A stretch of 64,000 nucleotides of DNA from Otis tarda. Its lineage: Eukaryota > Chordata > Aves > Otidiformes > Otididae. Within the stretch, counting starts at the first letter, position 1. Each line of letters opens with the position of its first letter. Position numbers and translations under genes: made by a program. Below are positions 33,361-46,231 of the stretch, piece by piece. The stretch spans positions 135,731,053-135,795,052 of the forward strand of contig CM048552.1 of NCBI GenBank assembly GCA_026413225.1, written 5' to 3'. The notes beneath the pieces are model-generated. The model did not search any database. It was not told the origin of the DNA and saw nothing but the letters and a program-made list of their open reading frames with translations.

Positions 33361-34416
33361 GTCAAATGCTATTGACACAATCTTCCACAGCATCCTTATA
33401 GCCAAAATACTGAGATATGTACTACAGAAAGGTAGGTGGGTGAAATATTGGCTTGCTCATCAGGCTCAGAGGATTGTGGTCAGCTGTGCAAAGTTAAACT
33501 GGCAGCTGTTACCTGCTGCATGCCTGAAGCATCATTACTGAAGCTAATACTGTTTAATTTCTTTATTCACAACCTGAACAGTGAGATGGAGGTGCACAGT
33601 CAGGACATTCATGAACAATACCAAATTGGGGAGATTGGCTGATATGCTGGAGGGCAGGCATGCTATTCAAAGGAACCTCAAGAGGCTGTAGAAATGGGCC
33701 ACCAGGTACGTCATGAACCTCATCAAAGGTAAATGGCAAGTCCTGCACCTGGAGAGCAATAGGCCCAGGGCTGACCAGCTACAACACAGCTTTACAGAAG
33801 AGGACTGTGATTCCTGGTAGACAACAAGTTGAATATGAGCCAGGAATACATCTGTGGCAAAGGCAGCAAGCCAAGGCAAGTGTTTCCCTCTTCCTCTGCT
33901 CAGCACTTCTGAGACCCACACTGGGGTGCTGTGCCCAGCTTTGAACTCCTGGTACAAGAAAGACACTGGCACGCTGGGGTGCATCCAGCAGAGAGCCACC
34001 AGACAGTCAGAGGGATGGCACACATGATGGAAGGGGAGAGGCTGAGAGAACTGGGCTGGTTGAGCCTGAAGACAAGACAGAGGGATATTGCTGCTGTCTC
34101 CAGCCACCTACTGGGAGGTTATAGAGATGGTAAAGCCAGACTCTTTTCAAAGGTGCACAATGATAAGATGAGACGCAATGGATACAAGCTGGAATATGGG
34201 AAATTCTGATTAGAGACAGGAAAAGCTACTTCACCTTGGGGTGGTCCGACACTGAAACAGAGTGCCCTGAGAGGCTGTGAAATCTTCATCCTTGGAGATA
34301 TTCAACACTCAACAGGACCCTGAGCAACTCAATCTAATTTGATCTACTTTGAAAAGGAGGCTGGACTAGATGACCCCAAAAAACTCCCTTAAAACATACA
34401 TGATGTTATGATTATG
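33361..34416 (+). mobile_element. CR1 LINE fragment, reverse-transcriptase region to 3' tail
   Basis: The 5' part matches the CR1 reverse-transcriptase region ('...ATTGACACAATCTTCCACAG', then CATCCTTATAGCCAAAAT). It continues through a degraded segment (CTGTTTAATTTCTTTATTCAC near 33,549) to the C-terminal part (CTGAGACCCACACTGGGGTG near 33,909) and the 3' UTR (GGCTGGACTAGATGACC near 34,361), ending at a GTTATGATTATG tail. Many stops and frameshifts are present. It shares unusual wording with the copies at 48,060 and 61,615, which suggests one subfamily. Confidence 0.9.
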
Positions 34417-36599
34417 TAAAAGTGCTGATTGCTTTTAAAGGCAATAAATAGTTGGATCTCTGAGATATCCAAGAGGAACCATCCCTTTATTTTCTCAGAA
34501 ACCACTTCCTCTGACACCTATTAATCTGCCTGCAGTAGAAAATAATGTTTTTTTCCAGATTCTAAGTAGATTTCACATCAAATCGTGACATAAAAAGAAT
34601 TCCTTCAAGATGGCAAAACCTTGGTATTCCTATGTCCCGACTCCTCCCTATCTGTCAAAACATAATGGCAACAAAATTGAAGCCATGACAAGCTTAACAT
34701 GTACAAGAGGCAAAATCACCTTTCTTCATTGTCACTACCTGAAATTATTCTTGGTCTAAAAGCATCCAGACGAGTTTCTCTGCTTAAAAGATAAATGTTT
34801 TTGCCACTGTTCTACACTTCATTAGGAATCTTTTACCCCTTTCCAATAGTTCAAATCACCTATGCAGCATGGAAGGGTCTCTGTGCTCAGGACTTAGAAC
34901 TGGTCCATTAATTTCTATTTTCTAGTTACAGAATTAATGTTCTGCACATAAGTACTTTGCCAATGGCAGGTACTTCAGAATTACTTAAATAATGAGCTCC
35001 TCTTAACACTAAACTACAATACTTCCAAGACTACACTGCAGACTGGAGAACTCCATGTTATTTATTTTTTCCCTAAAGGCTTGCCCAGTTTAAAAACAAT
35101 TCACACACTTCTGCCCAGTAAACCAAAGGCCATTATTAAGGGCAAAACAAGGGCTAAGGTTGGTCTGTTTTCTTTGGTATAAAAATTCTGAATTTTACCC
35201 TGTGCTGACAATCTACAGTAAGACTACAGATAAAAGGATTTCACTTCCTGCCATCAGGTCTTACACAGTTCCAAAAACTAGTTTTAGTTTGTCATTCTTT
35301 GTCCTGTTTTTAACGATCAGAACAAAAATAAACTATACATGGTTTTTTTTCAGTGTAAGGTAACTTCATACTTTTCAGCCCTAGTATTCTTACTGTTTGG
35401 CTTAAACATTCTTGTAAAAGGGAAAACCTAACCTCTACTTGTAATTTAAGAGAAAACACGTATGTTATTCCTTGAAAAACCCCACTGAAAGTACTAAGTT
35501 GGACATGGTCACAAGTACAACTAAGTAATGGCAGAGTCAGGCTTCAATTGCCTTGGGAAGGGGGTATTCTACCTGCTGCTCTAAAGATTTTGTATGTCTT
35601 CATGTTCTCAACTGTACTTCACTTTCACAGTATGTGTGCCTTTTCCTCCATTTGTATCGTTTTCCCTTCACATAGTAGCCTGGTGCTCTGTACTCTCCTC
35701 TGGGTCTGATCACAACTGTGTGTGTATTCCATTTCAGTAGCGTTTTGTAAGAGAAAGAAGCAAGACAATACGCAATCTTTTTCATTAAATAAATAAATTG
35801 CAACCTGATGAAATATCTCCATTTTTCACAGTTTCAGAGCTAAATTCTTGACTGCAAGTTCTATGGGACAAAGCTACTGTTTTCCTCTTACTTATAGTAC
35901 AAAAGCTGTAGGTTATGGACATTATATTACACACAGCTATCCTGACCTGAATTTCATTATTTTCTTCTGAGGTAACTATGGAAATTCATGCAAAAGGTTA
36001 TGTAGTCTAGTTAAGCTCTTTAAATCACCCCTCCCCCTAGAAAGAAAATTGAATGCAACAGTTCCACAAGTGGACATGGACAGAACAATTATGTCATTAG
36101 GGAGAGTGCGCTGTGTTCTCATGAGAAGGAAACACGCCTGTTTCCTTTGAGTGTTTCAGCTGAGGCTGGCACGTGCCTTGACTTTCTATAGGAGGAATTA
36201 GTCCCAGTTTTTTTGGAGATCCTGAAGGGTGAATAGAAGATCACTGCCACCACACAGCTTAATGAATCCACTTGCTTTTCTTTAAGCTTTTTTTCCTTGA
36301 AAAACAGAATAAACATTAGGGTGCTGAATAAAAGTTGTAGCTGCAAAGAATATTCCTTTCTTTTCCTTGATATCCTTAAAAGCAGGGGAAGGTAATGCAT
36401 TCCTTCCCTTCCTTCTCCTGCACAACCTGCTAACTCTGCTTCCAGTCACCAAAGCACTCAGCAAAAGCGCACTGGGCAAAAAGTCTGCAGTGTTGTTGCC
36501 ACTTGTCCCACCTCTATACAGATGAAATCATACAGAGGCTAGCCATGAACTGTGAGATGTGGAAGAAGATCTGCCAAGAAGGGAATGTAACTTCTCAGA
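34417..36599. other. Intergenic stretch between two CR1 copies
   Basis: This is AT-rich, apparently unique sequence. The open frames here are short, overlap on both strands and have no recognisable motif. I see nothing else. Confidence 0.65.
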
Positions 36600-37090
36600 A
36601 AAGAAGAGCATGGACCTGTTGGAGCAAGTCCAGAGGAGGGCTATGAAGATGATCAGAGGGCTGGAGCAGCTCTCCCATGAGGACAGGCTGAGAGAGTTGG
36701 GGCTGTTCAGCCTGGAGAAGAGAAGGCTTCAGGGAGACCTTATAGCAATCTTCCAGTACCTAAAGGGGGCTTACAAGAAAGATGGGGAGAAACTCTTTAA
36801 CAGGGCTTGTTGTGATGGAACGAGGAGTAAAGGTTTTAAAATAGAAGGAGGTAGATCCAGACTGGACATGAGGAAAAAGTTATTTACAATGAGGGTGGTG
36901 GAACACTAGAATGGGTTGCCCAGAGAGGTTGTGGATGCTCCATCCCTGGAAACATTCAAGGCCAGGTTGGATGGGGCTCTGAGCAACCTGATCTGGTTGG
37001 AAATGTCCCTGCTCCTTGCAGGGGGGGTTGGATTTGATGTCCTTTAAAGGTCCCTTCCAAACCTAACCATTCTGTGATTCTATGATTTTT
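36600..37090 (+). mobile_element. CR1 LINE, 5'-truncated, relatively young copy
   Basis: It begins near AGAGCATGGACCTGTTGGAG and runs through the ORF2 C-terminus ([17 protein letters not shown] near 36,690-36,740) to the 3' UTR (GGTTGGATTTGATGTCC) and the tail CTGTGATTCTATGATT. The frame is largely open to a TAG at 36,907-36,909, where the sister copy at 40,406 has TGG. By eye it is close to 90% identical to that inverted copy, so both are younger than the other CR1 pieces in this window. Confidence 0.95.
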
Positions 37091-40000
37091 ACCCTTTGCA
37101 AAGACATTCTAGTATTATTAAATGAACATTCATATGGCGTTCAAAAGCCTCTGGAATATATAGGAACAAAATATTGCTTTTTGTTATTTTGCAGGCAGGC
37201 CTAAGGCCCACACCTGGAAGTAGCCTCAGATTAAGATATAAAAATGTCAATCCAATTTTAGTGCTGGGAGTAGCTTAAATTAGTTTGTTGGGAACATGGA
37301 GAAGTTCTTCAGTGATTTTCCAAGGACAGTTTAGATACTGTAATGTCTTACTTATTTTTTATTTTATGCAAATATTTAAATTTGATTTTTCTATATAAAA
37401 TCATACCACAGTCAGAACAGAATGGCCCAATTACTTTTTATCTCATTGTCATTCTATGATTCACTGTAGTTTGTGATACCAGAAAAGAAGCAGAATTTAG
37501 GATTCAGATGATAAGACTGATCATCTCCAAGAGGATCCTTTTAGGCCCATTTCAAACCTACTGGCTTATTATTCTTCAAAGGTCATTTCAGATTCAAGTA
37601 CTCAGTTCACATCATGCTTAACAAATGAAGAGCAATGTTGAATTAATTCTGTTACCCATGAAACACAGTGCAGAGACTGAGAAAGGAATGAAAAAAAATG
37701 AAAGGAAAAGAGGGTCTCTTAAAATACATGAAGAGAAAAGGAACAAAAAAATGGAAAGGGAAACAGTGCTGAAACCTCCATTCCTAGGTTTCAAAAAAAA
37801 TTCTCTCTAATTCTCAACAGCGACTTGCAGACCACTTGCTCAGATCACAGCGTAGCAGAAAGCCCCACATGACTAAGCCCTTTACACTTGCCTGTATTAT
37901 TTATCAGCTCCAGTCACAGAGATTCAGCAGATCAAACGCCTGTTTCTGAGACCCTAAAGGGATCATTAAAAGCAAAATTAGTCAGCAAGCTTATTTATTG
38001 TAGCAAGTTAAAAAATAGCTACTTTGTGGCTCAAATTGCAAGACAAGCTAAAAAAAGAGTGTAAATTTTCCCTATAACCCATAATTTTTTTAATGGCCTT
38101 AGTGAGACACAAACACAGAATGCCCAGTGCTGCTCCATGGAACCCAGATCTCTCCTTGGAAGTAACGACATGTTGATAAAGTCTAGCTTGATTCTCTCAC
38201 AAGTTTCCACATGTTTATTAATTTCAACAAATTGCAACTGAGCTCTGAAAACTAAATTAGGTTCTTTCCAACTCTGTAATACTGCTTCCGAAGCTCTCAT
38301 ATGTGCCCTTATCTACACTCAAAACGTTTTCAGATGGCCCAACCAGCATTATGGATGCTGATATAGTGAGAGAAGAATACAAGTATTTCAGAGTGCTATA
38401 CATCTAGGGTGTTTTATCCAAGGGACATAGCCCATGGGACAGAAGGGGAGGAAATTACATGCAAACAGAACAAATTAATTTTGTAAATTAAGTTATTACG
38501 TATGGATGGAGCTGATGTAATGTCTCATCCACTATGCTAGAGATTCCTATTCAAGCACACAGTGTAGAAAACTGCCATCACAGAGGCAATGGTGGGACGC
38601 ATATTGTGGTTATACCCAAAGTAGGTTCAAAATCATCAAAACCACAAGAAACAATTAATCTCACTTTCACCTCGTGATAGCTCTGACCACTGGACTACAA
38701 AATACAAGACAAGTCTGCTTTTTTCCCAGCCAGTGGTGCTTGGTGTTTCTAAACCTGAACACTTTTAGCAGAATTTGACCCTTATTCACAAGCTGTTTTA
38801 AGATGGTACAGACAATGAATTTACTATTTTTTATAAATATAAACTGAGTATTATACATACTGATGCATGCCTCTGCTTGTTTTTACTGTTAGAGCAAAGA
38901 AAGCATGTACACTTCTTTGAATTTCAGAATCAGAAAAGAAACCTTCATATCCTCCCATCTCCATTGAGAAATATATCTCTTCTGATTCTTTCTGTTCCTC
39001 CAAGGAAAATATATGAGATGGTGGGAGGAAAAGATGTTGTCTGTCTTGTTCTTTCTGTGTTTTGTGGGTTTTTTTTGGCGTTGGGTTTTTTTTGTTTGTT
39101 CTTTTTTTCACCAAATGTAATTCTAGTCATAGTTACACCAAAGGAAAAAACAAAAAGCCTCAGATTCTCAAGAGGGAGAGGCTGTCTGCTTGCAAAGGTC
39201 AGAATTAAATGCTTTTCACAGAATAGTATTTTTAAGAGTGACATTTTAACAGCAGAAAAAAAAATCAGCCTAAGAACTGACAGTTCCGAAGACTAAACAG
39301 TGAAGAACATAGATTTGCCTCTAAAGCTCCGTTTTTGGCCAGATGTGGGGCCACCTGCTGAAGTGTCTGTGTTTCCCAGGCTCAGAGAGCAGTGCAATCT
39401 CTCAGGGAATGCATGCTAAGATGGTTTTACTGCCCAAATTTCTATCTGAGATGCTCTGCTAATGTATTAAATGCTCACCCACAGATTTTATACCTGTACA
39501 GATTTTACAGTAGATTGAGAACTTTAATAAAAAGGCATGATTCACACAAAACAATTTCAATCTGATTTCCCTCTAGGTGTTAGGAACAGTAATTCTTATT
39601 GACCTTTAATTTTTTTTTAATTATTAAATTAACAGCATTAATAAAATGTTAGTCATTAATGTTTCCCCATAATTCTGCAGAGAATAACTAGCAATTCACC
39701 AACGCTACAGGCTTCTGTGATTTGATCCAGTCTCACAGACTTAATGGATGTGATTAAATTATTTTATGCAGAGTAAACATTTGCAGTGTTTCTCCTCTTG
39801 CTCCTGTCCCAACCTAAGCAAATAAACTGACTGCCAGCATCACTCATGCTTCTCATGTGAAACCTATTGTGAACTTTCAAAGCTCAGTACTGTAAGAGAG
39901 AACCTGATGTACTTCTAAATAAATTCACAGATTAATTTGCTTAATAGTTTTGAACAATTAAGGTTATAGCCTCAGTCATTTGTCTATTAAGTATTTTGTG

Positions 40001-40405
40001 GGAAATTAAATGCAAGTAGAAGAAAATTATTTTTCCTTTTTTCTTTCCCCTTGCTTAAAATCTTTCCAGAATAAAGTATTTTTCGCACATCCATTCTCAC
40101 AACACAAATAGTTTTTATTTCTTGGAATTTGAAGGGAATTTTCCAGAAATAAAATGACATCACTTGTATGTTGTACTTCTGTAATAAAAGGTTAGCTTTC
40201 TAGAATGAGGAAATAATCCAGCACAACTGAATGTGGAGTGGCTGCAGAACTATTTATTTAGTATTGCTTTCTTTCATACGCGTCTCATCTGGCATGGCTA
40301 AATCCCTGATGAGACTTCAGTTTGGATGTGTATGCACCAACTGAAAATTTCCTTCAAAGGATTATTAAAAGCCTTTACCTATCATCCTTAAAATCCTTAA
40401 CTTGT
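37091..40405. other. Spacer between the two inverted CR1 copies
   Basis: About 3.3 kb of AT-rich sequence. It contains a probable old CR1 tail (37,500-37,590), a purine-rich block at about 37,660-37,780 and a T/G-rich low-complexity stretch at 39,055-39,110. The open frames near 38,877-39,296 depend on this low-complexity sequence and have no recognisable similarity. Confidence 0.6.
37500..37590 (+). mobile_element. Probable ancient CR1 3' end
   Basis: The order GATCATCTCCAAGAGGATCC, then CATTTCAAACCTA and TTATTATTCTT, resembles the CR1 3' UTR (GATGATCTCCAGAGGTCCC, TTCCAACCCTA, ATTCTATGATTCT). It is diverged and short, and the edges are uncertain. Confidence 0.4.
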
Positions 40406-40837
40406 AGAATCACAGAATCATAGAATAGTTTGGATTGAAAGGGATCTTTAAAGGCCATCAAATCCAACCCCCCTGCAAGAAGCAGGGACATCTCCAACCA
40501 GATCAGGTTGCTCAGAGCCCCGTCCAACCTGGCCTTGAATGTTTCCAGGGATGGAGCATCCACAACCTTTTTAGGCAACCCATTCCAGTGTTCCACCACC
40601 CTCAGTGTAAACAATTTTTTCCTCATGTCCAGTCTGAATCTACCTCCTTCTATTTTAAAACCTTTACTCCTCGTTCCATCACAACAGGCCCTGTTAAAGA
40701 GTTTCTCCCCATCTTTCCTGTAGGTCCCCTTTAGGTACTGGAAGGCCACTATAAGGTCTCCGCACAGCCTCCTCTTCTCCGGGCTGAACAGCCCCAACTC
40801 TCTCAGCCTGTCCTCGTAGGAGAGCTGCTCCAGTCCT
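40406..40837 (-). mobile_element. CR1 LINE, 5'-truncated, inverted relative to the 36.6-kb copy
   Basis: On the minus strand it starts inside ORF2 at AGGACTGGAGCAGCTCTCC and proceeds through RELGLFSPEKRRLCGDL and the 3' UTR (GGGTTGGATTTGATGGCC) to the tail ATTCTATGATTCTGTGATTC. The frame stays open from the 5' end to about 40,375 with no premature stop, which fits a recent insertion. A possible 7-bp target duplication (AATCCTT at 40,392-40,398 and 40,839-40,845) is not tight against the tail and is uncertain. Confidence 0.95.
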
Positions 40838-43800
40838 CAATCCTTTGAAGCCTTCTAATTCATTATGTTTAAATGAATTATTCAAAATCATACAATCAGT
40901 CAGTGGCAAAATCAGGAATGGGCACCAACAGCATTTGAGAGTTTGGCTTCCTATCCTAGTATCTCAGATAATATGCCACTGTGCAGCTTTAAAATAGTTA
41001 ACATTTGACCTGGTTGGAGAAAGCCGGAGGGCAGGTCGTGAAAGAACCTGTTTCAGGACTACCTGTAGGTTATGAGAGATGCACTTTTAGAGTTTGGTAT
41101 CTGCTCAGATCCAAGGTTGTTTGTTTTTCTTTTCCATTAACTGCTTCCAAGTCAGATAGTGGTAAAAGAAACACTTCCACTGTTAGAAAATATGAGCACT
41201 TCCTCAGAGTTCTCAAGCAAAGATGTTTACACTTCGTAACTTGAAATTTGTCACAGAATTATTGCCACACAATGCACTGCAGAATAATACATTTTTTCCT
41301 AAACTAGTTATTCAACTGAAATTTGAATTTCAAATGAGTTTATAAAAACCACAGACCAAGATTGTGAGCAGCTTTTCAAGCTTCAGATATAATGCAGTAC
41401 AAGCATTGCTGGAGACATGCTTAAAGGCAGATAGCGATTAAAGGTGAAGACCTGCACTTCTGTAGTCAATAGCAGAGTTTCCAAAAGACCTGGGCTCCGT
41501 GCTTTCTGCTTCCGTTGACATTGTAAAATGCACGCCCTACTTTCAGTAACATTGCTGAGTTGGTGGTAACTTGTCTGCAGCTGCAGCACAGGGATACCCT
41601 AGGGTCAAAATTTTTCTTGTTGAGTGTTTCCAAAGGACAGTTGTTTCTTATTCCCTGATCAACCACCAGAAAGACTTCATGAAAGGGATGAGACACCTGG
41701 GGCCTGATGTTAATGATCCTTGTCTGAGATCTCTTGCTTGTTACAATGACTTTCTGTACATGTCCTCTGATATCAGGATATGAACAAATTTGCTAAGATA
41801 GGCCTGTCCTGCCTAATCAGCCTAGCAACCAGAGGACATGACAAGAGTAAGTTATTCCTTTTTGCAAGGTTATTTATTTCAGTTTTTTTTTTTTTTCTTG
41901 TTAATTCAGTTCCCAGTTGGTGACCTTCAGTGGTTACGAAATCCAGATGTTAGCAATAGTAACCAGGACAATTGCCTTTGCTAGCCAAGCAGTTTCAACA
42001 CTTTTGTATACAAACAGTCTCTAGACTGTTCTCATTCAGAGTGTCCCTCAAAATCATAGGCCAAAGGATCTGATGCAAAATGTAGCATTCTCCTAATTAG
42101 GGGGCATTAGGTGACTGTCTTGGTGACATCGGGGCTCTACAGTTTTCCTTGGCTGCCTGGGACTTTGCAAATAGAATTTAGGATGTGGCTCTTGACCTAG
42201 AAATGTATTTAGGTCCAGCTTTTTTGACCATCCATGTCTTTCCTTTCGCAATGCCAGTTAATGTTAGCAAAGGTGTTTAGCTTCTACATGTTAAAAAAGG
42301 AGATTTTTCTCTCGCTGGAATTCACTCTCAAATGCCATTTTTGAAATGGTTACTCCTATTATTTTGTACTTTCAGGGCATACCCTGAAGGTGCTGTTTCT
42401 CTGTACTTTCATTTAAGTGGTAGTTAATTAAATTATTTGGTTTTTTTTTTCTTTCCTTGAGGATGAGAATATACTACTACTTTTATTCTTGGTTGGGTTC
42501 CTGATTTTCACACTTGTCAGAGAGCATAGACTGGGGCAGGCCACCCAAAGAATAGGGCTCTGAATAGCATCACCCAGGACAGAGTGAACAGAAATATTTT
42601 TCCAGCGTTAGGTACATCTGAAGAACCAAACTAACCAGAGCAGCAAGGCTCCTCCATCTGAAAAGTCTGGACTTACCCAAATGCCTTCCACTTAATTGAG
42701 ACAACATGTCTGAAGAGAAACATTCAGGGAAAGTAAGTGTGGTAGAGCTGGGCTTGGTGGAGGTAAACAGCTGTGTTATGAAGCTGCTGATGTTCGCACT
42801 AAATGAGGTTCAGAGAGCAAGATATTACCAAGGGTGACAAGAAATATTTCCATGAGCACGCTGATAGTGAGTGGAGCAGGACAATACTGGACTGTGTCTC
42901 ACAGAGAGGGAAAGCTATTGGTAGATGATGGCTGGAAAGCCAAGAGTGCTTTTTTTTTCTTTTTTTTGTCACAGCTTTCACTAATAAAGACTTGTGATGA
43001 GGTGTTTAGCACAGATAATGATGGCTGCCACTTCTGACTAAAGTATGGAAGAATGGGCTGGAGAGTACTTAGTGATTTTCTACTGAAACAGGCCTTATGA
43101 ACTCGTACCAGGACACTTAAAAATAGGCACTGAAATGCTGAACTGAAAGAGTTGAAGCACTCTCCTAATCAGACGACTACCCTGAGTTCTTGAAGTCAGT
43201 AGAAGTATTCAAGGGTTGCATCTAGTTATGTTTAAGTCTACATGATTTCAGGCGTTAACCTCAAATATGTAATATAAGCTGAACACAGGAAGTAACACCT
43301 GTATAATGGCCTGTAACAACCAAGAAAACTTTACACATGAATGCTGCTTTTCTGTTTTCTTTTATTTTTATTCTTTCTTTCCTTTTAAAGTCATCCAGTA
43401 AAATTTCTTTTGTTGAGTGTAATATAAGATTTTTCCCTGTCTTCCTAGATCTGAAAATTCTCCAAAACCTTGGCTGCGGCCAAAGATTTCAAGATGTTCC
43501 CATTGAAATAAAGCTGGGCTATAAAGCAAAGAAATTCCAGCAAATGAGAAGCAAACTGTGATTATTGGTAGGATTCATCTCATCAACTTTTACACATTTA
43601 CAAACCAGATTTCTATATCTGCCTCCCTGACCCCCTACACAGCTCCCATTTAGAGTCAGTGGAGAAAAAACCCAATGTTTCTTGGGCATAAATAATCTGG
43701 CTTCTTTTGGATATCTTCATTAGGATGAGAGGAATTCTGTTGCAGAATTGCCCCTTGGTTTTCTGTTGTCTATGAAGTGAAGGTGGAATGATTAATATTT

Positions 43801-45750
43801 GTGTAATAAATGCCATCCTGAGTGTTAATGCAAAAACATCATAGCTGGAGTTCTGTCTGAAAATAAACAGATGCAATAACCAACTCTCTTTGCCTTTCAC
43901 TGTGCCAGCAGATGCATCTGTGAATTCTGAATGAGTTTTTTTTTGGTCCGGAAACGGCAGTAGAATAAGAAACAAAATGAATAAGCAGTGTTGAGTTCAG
44001 CCCACATTTTCAAAGGCAAATTCCTTTAAAATAATCTGTACAAAACTTTTGTATTTTATTGTGGGCTTTAGAGGCTCATATTAAAGATTTGCTTTCCACT
44101 TCACCTCCATTTAGGCTGATACGAAACAGGTGCTAAAATCTCTTTCTGAACAGCTCTGTGCTTTGAGAAAGTTCAGATCTGCCTGTCACTCTCACAGTTT
44201 CTATGCACTACATTATTTCTAGGATTTTCCTTAAGTGATTTATGTGCTTTTTCTCTTGATCGTTCTAGCTGTTGGAAGAAAGATAAATATGCCCCATAAT
44301 GGTCTTCTGATTTGCTTGTTTAACCTGATAAGGGTCTACTAAGATTAATTTTCCTTTCATACATTTGCTAATAAGGAGACCTTAGCAATCAGAAGATAGC
44401 CTCATTAAGCATTTGATTCACACCAGATAGAGATGTACCCTTACATTTATCTAGCAGCACTGGCCTTGCTCAACAGATCTTAATGAAGGATTGATTTTGA
44501 TGCCATCTTTAATGAATACATGAACAAAAAGATTAAGTCTTTCACTCAAGCTTATCTGAGACTCTGAAAATAATTGAGAAGCTTAAGGTGACTGAGACAA
44601 GACTACTCTAATGTAACTAAGCCACTAAAAATACCAGGCTATCAATATGGCTATCAAATATTGATTGAGTGTTTGCATAGGAGAAACAGAAGTGAATATT
44701 TGTTTCAAAATTAATTAGGATATATTCCAGAATGATCAGTTGTTCTCCCTTACACTTTGTACATACCCAGGAGATCTCAATAAAGCCACAAAATGTATCT
44801 GAGAAGTGCAGACACTGCTGCTTACATGATAACCTGTTCAAAATGGAGTAGCATCTACTTTTCCTGGGTAGCTTTAGACAATATGGAATGAGAAAAGACA
44901 ATTGAAAGAGACACCACAATTTAACTTTAGATTTTTGAGTCTTTTAAGAACATAAACTCTAGCTTCTGATCTTCTATTATCAGAGATTTTTTTTACTTAA
45001 CTAAAATAATTTTAAAACATTACTTTTCTTAGGTTTTGTATCCCTTTTGTTAAAAGTCACATCATTATGTAAATATCAAAGCTGAAACTATCAGAGATAA
45101 GATGTATTTGCCAGTTCGAGTGAATTTTCCTTCTATAATAAAAAGCCTTGACAAAACTAAATATGAAGATTTTTCATCTATAACTATTTCTTTGCCATGT
45201 ACTGTGACTTAAAAAATTATTCTACTGTCCTCATGGGATTTTATCTTTTGAGGTCTATCTTTTGAGGTCAGAGAGTGATATTGCAGCAATACATTAGGGT
45301 GAGCCTATTATTTTATAGAGAAATCCTATTATAGACAAACCTATTGCTTTATAGAGAAAATAATAACAGAGCTTAAATGGTTTCCCTTGCTGTGAACTAG
45401 GCAGGTCTAATCTAGCATGGCAGCAGTGAAACAAATATTTAAGTAAAGAATCAACTTTTCTTTTTATTTCCTATTGAACTGCTTTTTCTTTCTCTTTCTT
45501 GCTCCTTTGTTTAGCATAATGGATCTAGTGGACCTACACAATTACTGAGACTGGAGACTAGCACACCTTTGAAATCACAGTCTTGGAAAAGCTTACTTGC
45601 AACTATATGCACACACATGCACATTGAAAATCTACGCAAATATCTGTTTATTCTTACAGCAAAGAGTCTAGAATATTTCCTGTTGGATAGAAGACAATTT
45701 TATTTCTTGCTGTTTTTTTTTTTCCTGTTTATAATTTTATTCTTTGTATT
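40838..45750. other. Intergenic stretch between CR1 and the minus-strand LTR
   Basis: Nearly 5 kb with no recognised repeat family and no supported exon. Visible small features are T runs (41,883-41,896; 42,440-42,450; 42,951-42,967) and a perfect 14-bp tandem duplication at 45,242-45,269. Confidence 0.6.
45242..45269. repeat. Perfect 14-bp tandem duplication
   Basis: TATCTTTTGAGGTC occurs twice in direct succession (45,242-45,255 and 45,256-45,269) with no mismatch. It is a small local duplication without evident function. Confidence 0.9.
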
Positions 45751-46231
45751 TGTCGTAGTTCAGCCCCAATTGGGACCAGACTATGCAGTCTCTCTATCAC
45801 TCCCCCCCCGCATCCCCCGTGGGACAAAAGGGAGAATTGGTAAACAAACAAACAAACAAAAAAACCAAAAAAACCAAAAACCAGCAAAAACATGTGGGTT
45901 GAGATGGAACAAAAAATTAATTTAACAGCAATAACAGAAGAAAACAAAACAATGATGGAATACAAATACAGGATAATGGCTTACAACAAATCTCCACTCC
46001 CAGTTTCTTCCAAGTAGCAAGAGGCTCCTCTTGGCACCCTCCTCACTTATATACTGAGCATGATGTCAGATGGGATGGAACAGCCCTTTGGCTAATTTGG
46101 GTAAATTAACCCCAGCTGTTAGCTAATTAGTTAATTATCCCAGCTGGGTGCCCCAGCCATAGGGGCCACCAGCTCCAGTTCTCTACCGAGCTCAGGTGAA
46201 TAGTAACTCTATCCTAGCCAGAACCAGGACA
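45751..46231 (-). mobile_element. Solo LTR of an avian endogenous retrovirus (probably ERVL-like), with target duplication
   Basis: Read on the minus strand it begins TGTCCTGGTTCTGG and ends CTGAACTACGACA, so it has the TG...CA ends of an LTR and is 481 bp long. Both sides carry GTATT (45,746-45,750 and 46,232-46,236), a perfect 5-bp target-site duplication. A TATATAAG box lies at 46,046-46,053 in minus orientation. The opening wording (TGTCCTGG...GGATAGAGTTA) is one I recognise from abundant avian LTRs. No internal retroviral gene is next to it, so this is the product of LTR-LTR recombination. The 5-bp duplication fits ERVL or class I better than the 6 bp of class II; the family name is an inference. 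Confidence 0.9.
45843..45892. repeat. CAAA/CCAAAA simple repeat inside the LTR
   Basis: A run of AAAC units followed by ACCAAAA units lies within the 3' part of the minus-strand LTR. It is low-complexity expansion in the U5 side of the element and creates the lysine/asparagine-rich end of a spurious plus-strand open frame. Confidence 0.85.

Noticed and set aside
33667-34107. 146-codon minus-strand open frame
   Set aside because: It is antisense to a degraded CR1 element.
36559-36909. 116-codon plus-strand open frame
   Set aside because: It is the matching frame of the other CR1 copy joined to flanking DNA at its start.
38877-39296. 139-codon plus-strand and 99- and 87-codon minus-strand open frames
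   Set aside because: They run through T/G-rich low-complexity sequence and overlap each other. No motif or splice support was seen.
40375-40797. 140-codon minus-strand open frame
   Set aside because: It is the C-terminal reading frame of a 5'-truncated CR1 element continuing through the 3' UTR, not a host gene.
45569-45925. 118-codon plus-strand open frame with a hydrophobic middle
   Set aside because: The hydrophobic part comes from a T-rich tract and the rest from the minus-strand LTR and its AAAC repeat.
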